Shown here one piece after another: positions 31,555-37,447 of a stretch of DNA of 37,447 nt. The notes below the pieces were generated by a model that saw nothing but the letters and a program-made list of their open reading frames with translations, searched no databases and had not been told where the DNA came from. The first letter of the stretch is position 1. Each line of letters begins with the position of its first letter. Origin of the DNA: an uncultured Clostridia bacterium (GTDB lineage Bacteria; Bacillota; Clostridia; TANB77; CAG-465). The translations under genes and the position numbers were made by a program. The stretch spans positions 1 to 37,447 of the forward strand of contig CALWOC010000009.1 of NCBI GenBank assembly GCA_944383015.1. The letters run 5' to 3'.

Positions 31555-32277
31555 ATGAATAACGAGCGTATAGATGACTTGAATTTGAACGGAAAAAAGA
31601 TTATACAAAATACAGATTATTTTTGTTTTGGAATAGATAGTGTTTTGCTTGCAAATTTTGTTAGCTCAAATAGCTCAAAAAATGTAGTTGTAGATTTGTG
31701 CTCTGGAACAGGAGTTATATCAGTTATATTAACTCAAAAGAAAAAATTACATAAAATATATGCTGTTGAGTTACAAGATGAAATGTATAATCTTTTAAAA
31801 AGAAATATAAAATTGAATAATTTAGAAGATTGTATATATCCTTTTAAAGCAAATATAAAGGATTATTATTTAGATAAAAAGGTAGATATAGTAGTATGTA
31901 ATCCTCCATATAAGGAAATTGGAACTGGAATTAAAAATGAAAATACTGTAAAATATATTGCACGTCATGAAAAAGAATGTACACTTGAAGATGTATTTAA
32001 GTGTTCATCTAAAATTTTGAAACAAAAAGGAAAATTATATTTGGTACATAAACCACAAAGATTGGTAGACTTAATTTTTCTTGCAAGAAAATATAATTTA
32101 GAAGCAAAAAACATTAGATTTGTATATCCTAAGCTTAACTCATCTGCAAGTATAGTATTAGTTGAATATGTTTTTTGTGGCGGAAATGAAATTAATGTAT
32201 TACCACCTCTTATTGAATATGATGAGTTTGGTAATTATACAGAAGAAATACTAGATATATATGGGAGTGAAAAATAA
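31555..32277 (+). CDS. TrmN6-like tRNA1(Val) adenine-N6 methyltransferase
   Basis: This 240-residue SAM methyltransferase has the amino-methyltransferase motif NPPY (116-119), motif I VVDLCSGTGV (45-54) and the N-terminal QNTDYFCFGIDSVLLANF typical of the YfiC/TrmN6 group, which methylates A37 of tRNA-Val. It is usually next to rsmI in Bacillota, as here; its stop overlaps the rsmI start (TAATG). The ATG has a weak GAAAGTGAG site. The tRNA substrate is by family only. Confidence 0.9.
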   Translation: MNNERIDDLNLNGKKIIQNTDYFCFGIDSVLLANFVSSNSSKNVVVDLCSGTGVISVILTQKKKLHKIYAVELQDEMYNLLKRNIKLNNLEDCIYPFKANIKDYYLDKKVDIVVCNPPYKEIGTGIKNENTVKYIARHEKECTLEDVFKCSSKILKQKGKLYLVHKPQRLVDLIFLARKYNLEAKNIRFVYPKLNSSASIVLVEYVFCGGNEINVLPPLIEYDEFGNYTEEILDIYGSEK

Positions 32278-33131
32278 TGGAAGTTAGAGAAAAAGGTACA
32301 TTATATTTAGTTGGTACACCTATTGGAAATCTTAAAGATATTACCTTAAGGGCAATTGAAGCTTTACAAAATGTAGATTTAATACTTGCAGAAGATACAA
32401 GACAAACATTAAAGCTTTTAAATCATTTGAATATATCAAAGCAAATGATTAGCTATCATAGACACAATGAGGATGCAAAAGTTCAAATGGTTGTATCTTT
32501 GCTTGATGAAGGAAAAAATATAGCACTTGTATCTGATGCTGGAATGCCAATTATTTCCGATCCTGGTCAAGGTCTTGTTAGATATTTAGTAGAAAATGAT
32601 TATAAAATAGAAGTTATACCAGGAGTTACTGCTTTAATTACTGCTATTGTTAAATCTGGAATGGATTCAACAAGATTTACTTTTGAAGGTTTTTTATCTG
32701 TTGCAAAAAAACAGAGAATAAAAAGATTAAATGAGCTTAAAGAAGAAATAAGAACAATGATTTTTTACGAAGCACCACATAAAATATTATATACATTAAA
32801 AGATATGTATGAAGTATTTGGAGAAAGGAATATTTGTATATGTAGAGAACTTACCAAAATTCATGAAGAATATTTTCATACAACATTTAAAGAGGCAATA
32901 AAAAATATAGAAGAAAATGGAATAAAAGGTGAGATTGTATTAATAATTGAAGGAATAAATGAGTTAGAGCTTGAGGCAAAGAAAAAGGAAGAATTAGAAA
33001 AAATTGATCCAGTAGAATCCGTTAAAATTTATATAAATTCAGGACTAGATAAAAAAGAAGCAATAAAAAAGGTTGCAAAAGAATTAGGTGTAAATAAAAA
33101 TGAAGTATATAAAAAATGTATAAAATTATAG
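32277..33131 (+). CDS. rsmI: 16S rRNA C1402 2'-O-methyltransferase RsmI
   Basis: RsmI methylates the ribose of C1402 in the 30S decoding centre. The 284-residue protein has the GTPIGNL motif from residue 13, DLILAEDTRQT, SDAGMPIISDPGQ and the tetrapyrrole-methylase-type core, then a C-terminal helical domain. GGGAGTG, inside the end of the preceding gene, is its ribosome site. Translation is coupled with that gene. Confidence 0.96.
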   Translation: MEVREKGTLYLVGTPIGNLKDITLRAIEALQNVDLILAEDTRQTLKLLNHLNISKQMISYHRHNEDAKVQMVVSLLDEGKNIALVSDAGMPIISDPGQGLVRYLVENDYKIEVIPGVTALITAIVKSGMDSTRFTFEGFLSVAKKQRIKRLNELKEEIRTMIFYEAPHKILYTLKDMYEVFGERNICICRELTKIHEEYFHTTFKEAIKNIEENGIKGEIVLIIEGINELELEAKKKEELEKIDPVESVKIYINSGLDKKEAIKKVAKELGVNKNEVYKKCIKL

Positions 33132-33145
33132 CTTGAGGGGGAAAT

Positions 33146-33781
33146 ATGAAAGAGAAAGAAGAAGAAAGATTAAAACATATGCTAGAGATAGAAGATAGCT
33201 TATATCAAAGAGGATATAAGCTTGTTTGCGGTGTAGATGAGGCAGGAAGAGGACCTCTTTGTGGACCAGTTGTTGCAGCAGCAGTTATACTAAATAAAGA
33301 TGAAATGATAGAAGGAGTAAATGATTCTAAGAAACTATCTGAGAAAAAAAGAGAGAACTTGTATGATATCATAACTAAAAAGGCAATTGCTGTTGGAGTA
33401 GGAATAAGTGATGTAGATATTATAGAAGATATAAATATATTAAATGCAACAAAGCTTGCAATGAAGCAAGCGATTAATAATTTAAAGATAAATCCAGATT
33501 TTGTATTAATAGATGGAAATCAAATGATTGATATAGATATTGATGCACAAACTGTTGTGTCAGGTGATGCAAAATCAGAATCTATTGCTGCTGCCTCTAT
33601 TATAGCAAAAGTTACAAGAGATAGACTTCTTAAAGATTATGATAAGAAATATCCAGAGTATGGATTTGCAAAACATAAAGGGTATGGAACAAAAGCACAT
33701 ATTGAAGCAATTAAAAAATATGGTCTTACACCAATTCATAGAAAAAGCTTTTGTTCAAAATTTATAAAGGAGGATAAATAA
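33146..33781 (+). CDS. rnhB: ribonuclease HII
   Basis: RNase HII cuts RNA in RNA-DNA hybrids and single ribonucleotides in DNA. The 211-residue protein has DEAGRG (Asp31 and Glu32), LIDGNQ with the third acidic residue, and the SIAAASIIAKVTRD helix. Its extension of about 20 charged residues before the core is common in Bacillota. GAGGGGG lies just before the ATG; xth follows after one base. Confidence 0.96.
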   Translation: MKEKEEERLKHMLEIEDSLYQRGYKLVCGVDEAGRGPLCGPVVAAAVILNKDEMIEGVNDSKKLSEKKRENLYDIITKKAIAVGVGISDVDIIEDINILNATKLAMKQAINNLKINPDFVLIDGNQMIDIDIDAQTVVSGDAKSESIAAASIIAKVTRDRLLKDYDKKYPEYGFAKHKGYGTKAHIEAIKKYGLTPIHRKSFCSKFIKEDK

Positions 33782-33782
33782 A

Positions 33783-34538
33783 ATGAAACTTATATCATGG
33801 AATGTAAATGGAATTAGAGCATGTATTACAAAGGGATTTAATGACTTTTTTAAAGAAATTGATGCTGATGTATTTTGTATTCAAGAGACAAAGCTTCAAG
33901 AAGAACAGGCAGATACAATACAGTTTGAAGGATACTATAGATATATGAATAGTGCTAAAAAGAAAGGTTATTCAGGAACTATGGTGTTTACAAAACAAAA
34001 ACCAATAAGTGTGACATATGGACTTGGAATAGAAGAGCATGATAATGAAGGGAGAATAATTACTCTTGAATATAATGATTTTTATCTTGTATGTTGTTAT
34101 ACACCAAATTCTAAAAGAGAATTAGAAAGACTAAGTTATAGAATGATTTGGGAAGATGAAATTTTAAATTACTTTAAAAAATTAGAAAAAAATAAACCTA
34201 TTGTTTATTGTGGCGACTTAAATGTTGCACATGAGGAAATTGATCTTAAAAATCCTAAGACTAATCATTTTAATGCTGGATTTACAGATGAAGAAAGAGA
34301 AAAGATGACTAAGCTATTATCATCAGGCTTTATAGATACATATAGATATTTATATCCAGAAAAGATTGAATATTCTTGGTGGTCATATATGCGTCAAGCA
34401 AGAGAAAAAAATATAGGGTGGAGAATAGATTATTTTATTGTATCAGAAGAAATTAAAGATAAGATTAAAGATGCAAAGATACATACAGAAGTTTATGGAA
34501 GTGATCATTGTCCTATTGAATTAGATTTAGACTTTTAA
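33783..34538 (+). CDS. xth: exodeoxyribonuclease III / AP endonuclease
   Basis: This 251-residue enzyme cuts DNA at abasic sites and removes 3' blocks. It has Asn7 in SWNVNG, Glu35 in QETKLQ, GDLNVAH, GWRIDYF and the C-terminal GSDHCPIEL His of the ExoIII/ExoA family. AAAGGAGG, within the end of rnhB, is its ribosome site. It could complete repair after removal of bases by an AlkD-type glycosylase such as the one encoded at 6409-7776. Confidence 0.96.
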   Translation: MKLISWNVNGIRACITKGFNDFFKEIDADVFCIQETKLQEEQADTIQFEGYYRYMNSAKKKGYSGTMVFTKQKPISVTYGLGIEEHDNEGRIITLEYNDFYLVCCYTPNSKRELERLSYRMIWEDEILNYFKKLEKNKPIVYCGDLNVAHEEIDLKNPKTNHFNAGFTDEEREKMTKLLSSGFIDTYRYLYPEKIEYSWWSYMRQAREKNIGWRIDYFIVSEEIKDKIKDAKIHTEVYGSDHCPIELDLDF

Positions 34539-34554
34539 TTTTTTGTTTATTCTA

Positions 34555-34583
34555 TTGAATTTTAGGCTTTAATATAGTAGAAT
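34555..34583 (+). promoter_or_regulatory. promoter of the unknown gene-fba-TSCPD operon
   Basis: TTGAAT at 34555-34560, 17 bases, TAGAAT at 34578-34583. I see no separate terminator between xth and this promoter. Confidence 0.7.
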
Positions 34584-34606
34584 AAAAAAGAGATGAGGGG
34601 ATATAT

Positions 34607-36061
34607 ATGGGATTTTTAGATAGGTTTTCAGGTATTAAAGATAGAATTGGGTTTAATAAAGACTTTGATATAAATGAGAGTCTTGCTGCATATTATGGAG
34701 ATAAAAATATTAAAGAGTCTTATCTTGAAATAACTAAAATTACTAAAAAGAAATTTAAGGAAACATATGATATTAGTGATGAGCTTTTAGAAAAATATGC
34801 AAAAATAAACAATGATGATATTCAAAATGCTCTTATGAAAAAATATTTAAAATTATCTATGGATGACTTAAATAAAGAGGCAATTGAAAAAGAGCAACTT
34901 CAAAAAAATATGATTGAAGAAGAAGTCGACTCTTCTTTAGAAGGTGTAGATAAAAATACTAAAGATCAAGTAAAGAAAGATTTAGAACAAGAGCAGAAAG
35001 AAAAAGGAAATGATGAAATAAATCTTAATGATAAGAAAAAAGAGTTTCAAGCAAAGATTTATCAAGCGGCATATAAAAGAATGTATTCAGATTATTCTTC
35101 AAAGGTAATGAGAATAAAAGATGCTCAATATGAAAGTATGGCTGTAGCTATTGGAACTAAAGAGGCAGTAGAGATAATTGCAATGGAAAAAAATCTTGAA
35201 AAAATAGATTTGCTTTATCATAATCATACTGGTAAAGATATTTCAAATTTAGAAAGTATTAAAGAACAAAAGCAAGAGTTTAAAGCCAAGTTTGATTATA
35301 ACCAAAAAGGAATAGAACAGAATACAGATGAAAGAACTTTAAGAATTAATCAATTATATGCTTTAAGAGAGGAAAGATATAGAAAGTATATTAAAGCTTT
35401 AAAAGATCCTACTAAATCACCACAAGAAAAAGCCATGTTTAAGATGGATTATGAAGAAGCAAATTTAGATTTAATACAGAGTATTCCTTCACTTAGTGAA
35501 TATAGTAAAGATTTACAAATTCAAGGAAAAAACGAAAAGCTTGTTAAAGATGCTAATCTTGAAAAGAGTTCTGCTGTAAATAGTCGTTTTGATAATAAAG
35601 ATGGAAAAGTTGAAAAAGTAACAGAATCAAAAATGGCAGATAACATCTATGATGTAGAAAAAGAGCAAAAAGAAAGAGATGCAAGAACTTTTGAAGAGTC
35701 TCAAATACATCAAAGAGATTCTTTAAAAAAAGGAGATTATAGAGCTGCAAAGGAGATTGGAGATGCTCAAAGAGATAAAAGGATATATGATGAAAATATT
35801 GAGCAAATGCCAGAGCAAGCAAGTGTTACAGAAACAAAAAGAGAAGTAAGAGAAGAAGAGCAAAAGAGTGATGCTAACTTTTTTGCAAGTCTTAGACAAG
35901 TAAATAATATAGAAGATAAATCACCAGAAGAGTTAGAAAAAATAGTAGAAGACAGAAATGAAGATATTGAAGATAAAATAAAAGAAAATGCATACAAAGA
36001 GCAAATAGAGCAAGAAACTGAATATCAAAGATATAGAAAAAACAAGAGACCAAATGGGTAA
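34607..36061 (+). CDS. unknown charged, Cys-free coiled-coil protein
   Basis: I do not recognise this 484-residue protein. It has no Cys and no Trp, no signal peptide and no membrane helix. The sequence is dominated by Lys, Glu, Asp and Gln in long predicted helices, with coiled-coil-like stretches around 105-140 and 370-475. A less charged block (about 145-210, FQAKIYQAAYKRMYSDYSSK and AVAIGTKEAVEIIA) may be a folded core. It starts MGFLDRFSGIKDRIG, an amphipathic helix that could touch the membrane. GATGAGGGG precedes the ATG. It lies 20 bases before fba and is co-transcribed with it. A scaffold role is conceivable but unproven. Confidence 0.75.
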   Translation: MGFLDRFSGIKDRIGFNKDFDINESLAAYYGDKNIKESYLEITKITKKKFKETYDISDELLEKYAKINNDDIQNALMKKYLKLSMDDLNKEAIEKEQLQKNMIEEEVDSSLEGVDKNTKDQVKKDLEQEQKEKGNDEINLNDKKKEFQAKIYQAAYKRMYSDYSSKVMRIKDAQYESMAVAIGTKEAVEIIAMEKNLEKIDLLYHNHTGKDISNLESIKEQKQEFKAKFDYNQKGIEQNTDERTLRINQLYALREERYRKYIKALKDPTKSPQEKAMFKMDYEEANLDLIQSIPSLSEYSKDLQIQGKNEKLVKDANLEKSSAVNSRFDNKDGKVEKVTESKMADNIYDVEKEQKERDARTFEESQIHQRDSLKKGDYRAAKEIGDAQRDKRIYDENIEQMPEQASVTETKREVREEEQKSDANFFASLRQVNNIEDKSPEELEKIVEDRNEDIEDKIKENAYKEQIEQETEYQRYRKNKRPNG

Positions 36062-36081
36062 AATTTAAAGGAGGTAATTTT

Positions 36082-37026
36082 ATGGGACTTGTAACAACAG
36101 AAGAAATGTTTAAAAAAGCTTATGAAGGGGGATATGCAATAGGTGCTTTCAATGTAAATAACATGGAAATAGTACAAGGGATTATGGAAGCTGCAAATGA
36201 AACTAATTCGCCAGTTATACTTCAAGTATCAGCTGGGGCTAGAAAATATGCAAATCCAATATATTTGAAAAAATTAGTAGAAGCTGCTATTGAATGTAAT
36301 AAGCAATCAGGAAAAGATATACCAGTAGTATTACATCTAGATCATGGTCCAGACTTTGAAACATGTAAAGATTGTATAGATAGTGGTTTTACATCTGTTA
36401 TGATTGATGGTTCAAAATATTCTTTTGAGGAAAATGTAGAATTAACAAAGAAAGTAGTAGATTATGCACATGCGAGAGGAGTTGTTGTTGAAGCAGAGCT
36501 TGGAAAACTTGCAGGAGTTGAAGATGATGTAAATGTTTCAGCAGATGATGCTATGTATACTAATCCTGACGAAGCTGTAGAATTTGTAAAAAGAACAGGA
36601 TGTGATTCTTTAGCAATAGCAATAGGAACAAGTCATGGAGCATATAAATTTAAAGGAGATGCAAAATTAAGATTTGATATATTAGAAGAAATAGGTAAAA
36701 GATTACCTGGTTTTCCTATTGTACTACATGGTGCATCTTCAGTGCCACAAGAATTTGTTAAAATGTGTAATGAATATGGTGGGAAAATACCAGGTGCAAA
36801 AGGTGTTCCAGAAGAAATGCTAAGAAAGGCTGCGACTATGGCTGTATGTAAAATTAATATTGATAGTGATATTAGACTTGCTATGACAGCAAATATTAGA
36901 GAATGTTTTACAAATAAACCAGAAGTTTTTGATCCAAGAACATATTTAGGTCAAGCAAGAACTGCTGTTAAAGATATGGTAAAACATAAAATTGAAGATG
37001 TTTTAGGATGTGCAGGAAAAGCATAG
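36082..37026 (+). CDS. fba: class II fructose-bisphosphate aldolase
   Basis: This zinc-dependent aldolase interconverts fructose 1,6-bisphosphate with glyceraldehyde 3-phosphate and dihydroxyacetone phosphate. The 314-residue protein has the active-site HLDHG (His85, Asp87, His88), VVVEAELG, AIGTSHGAYK and the zinc and phosphate ligands HGASS and NIDSDIR. AAAGGAGGT precedes the ATG. It and pfkA on this window catalyse consecutive glycolytic steps but are in separate operons. Confidence 0.97.
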   Translation: MGLVTTEEMFKKAYEGGYAIGAFNVNNMEIVQGIMEAANETNSPVILQVSAGARKYANPIYLKKLVEAAIECNKQSGKDIPVVLHLDHGPDFETCKDCIDSGFTSVMIDGSKYSFEENVELTKKVVDYAHARGVVVEAELGKLAGVEDDVNVSADDAMYTNPDEAVEFVKRTGCDSLAIAIGTSHGAYKFKGDAKLRFDILEEIGKRLPGFPIVLHGASSVPQEFVKMCNEYGGKIPGAKGVPEEMLRKAATMAVCKINIDSDIRLAMTANIRECFTNKPEVFDPRTYLGQARTAVKDMVKHKIEDVLGCAGKA

Positions 37027-37036
37027 GGGGTATGTT

Positions 37037-37297
37037 ATGCAATATACATATATTCCTAAAGGAACTTGTTCAAAGCAGATGATAATTGATATAAATGAAA
37101 AAGATAATACTATAAATTCAGTAAAAATTATTGGAGGATGTCCTGGTAACACAGTAGGTGTTTCAAAGCTTGTAGAAGGAAGAAAAATACAAGATGTAAT
37201 AAAGATGTTAAAGGGTATTCCTTGTGGCATTAAAAAAACATCCTGTCCAGATCAATTATCTAAAGCATTAGAAGAAATAATAAGTAATAATGTATAA
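37037..37297 (+). CDS. TSCPD domain protein (TIGR03905 type)
   Basis: This 86-residue protein resembles the C-terminal TSCPD zinc-binding domain found in some ribonucleotide reductases (TSCPDQLSKAL), with GGCPGN and GIPCG upstream. Free-standing copies are common in Bacillota and have no defined function. ATG 37037 is 6 bases after GGGGG; the longer frame from 37010 overlaps fba and is rejected. It ends the operon. Confidence 0.9.
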   Translation: MQYTYIPKGTCSKQMIIDINEKDNTINSVKIIGGCPGNTVGVSKLVEGRKIQDVIKMLKGIPCGIKKTSCPDQLSKALEEIISNNV

Positions 37298-37328
37298 ATA
37301 GAGTGCAAATATGCATTCTATTTTTTTT
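37298..37328 (+). terminator. intrinsic terminator after the TSCPD gene
   Basis: ATAGAGTGCA (37298-37307) pairs with TGCATTCTAT (37312-37321, one G-U pair), then eight T. Confidence 0.92.
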
Positions 37329-37385
37329 GTAATATAAAAAATTACAAATAAAATTTTAAAAAACTATTAGCCATTTTATTTTTTG

Positions 37386-37414
37386 TTGAAAAAAGTTTTA
37401 TTATAGGATAATAT
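37386..37414 (+). promoter_or_regulatory. promoter for a gene beyond the window end
   Basis: TTGAAA at 37386-37391, 17 bases, TAATAT at 37409-37414, the same arrangement as the rsgA promoter. The window's last bases, AAAAGAGG, look like the ribosome site of the next gene. Confidence 0.6.
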
Positions 37415-37447
37415 AAAAATATATGAGAAAAATAAAAATAAAAGAGG

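Noticed and set aside
1..37447. tRNA, rRNA, CRISPR arrays, insertion sequences, prophage genes
   Set aside because: I looked for direct repeats, transposase or integrase motifs, cloverleaf signatures and rRNA core sequences and saw none.

Overview
The window is a 37.4 kb, very AT-rich, gene-dense stretch of a bacterial chromosome. The gene content points to a low-GC member of the Bacillota, most likely a host-associated, possibly spore-forming clostridial lineage: a PASTA-domain Ser/Thr kinase next to rsgA and a ribulose-phosphate 3-epimerase, a Gram-positive type LexA box, dipicolinate synthase subunit B, RNHCP and TSCPD proteins, strong Shine-Dalgarno sites and TTGAAA/TATAAT promoters. An intact RF2 gene and TGA stop codons indicate the standard bacterial code. 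The lineage is my inference. I see no rRNA, tRNA, CRISPR array, insertion sequence or prophage, and no gene-free stretch longer than about 300 bases.

Layout. 1-2044: prkC and its terminator. 2055-5335: a separate unit of radical SAM protein (frame broken), SAM methyltransferase, guanylate-kinase-like protein (frame broken) and DUF402 protein, lying between prkC and rsgA. 5337-6332: rsgA. 6351-9255: a ribulose-phosphate epimerase fused to an AlkD-type DNA glycosylase, then phosphofructokinase and an ArsC/Spx-like protein. 9275-9998: lexA with two LexA boxes. 10103-11422: dpaB under a sigma-K-like promoter, plus an unknown gene. 11422-11818: a small unknown gene on the minus strand. 11871-16993: rimO, rho, a TGS/uridine-kinase-like protein and an MgtC-family membrane protein. 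17022-19219: a leader with a 38-codon ORF and terminator, then a uracil permease fused to uracil phosphoribosyltransferase. 19255-20583: a D-Ala-D-Ala carboxypeptidase with no visible ribosome binding site. 20601-22851: an RNHCP protein, a probable structured RNA and argS. 22888-24694: a glycosyltransferase and a VTT membrane protein. 24696-25814 (minus): DUF1294 protein and an unknown protein. 25908-28859: rpmF, a pseudouridine synthase, prfB and a HAD phosphatase. 28858-29787 (minus): RluD-like synthase. 29861-31498: GNAT and a frame-broken acyltransferase. 31500-34538: trmN6-like, rsmI, rnhB, xth. 34555-37328: an unknown Cys-free charged protein, fba and a TSCPD protein. A promoter and ribosome site for the next gene end the window.

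Most genes are housekeeping: translation and RNA modification (argS, rimO, prfB, rpmF, rsmI, trmN6, pseudouridine synthases, rsgA), DNA repair and SOS (lexA, xth, rnhB, AlkD domain), glycolysis and pentose metabolism (pfkA, fba, rpe), cell envelope (dacF, glycosyltransferase) and transcription termination (rho). The most unusual points are the Rpe-AlkD fusion, a leader before uraA-upp that looks like an E. coli pyrBI-type UTP-sensing attenuator, the UraA-Upp fusion with an internal start site, a possible three-way-junction RNA before argS, and three frame-broken genes, two of which break at or next to the very rare codon CGG.
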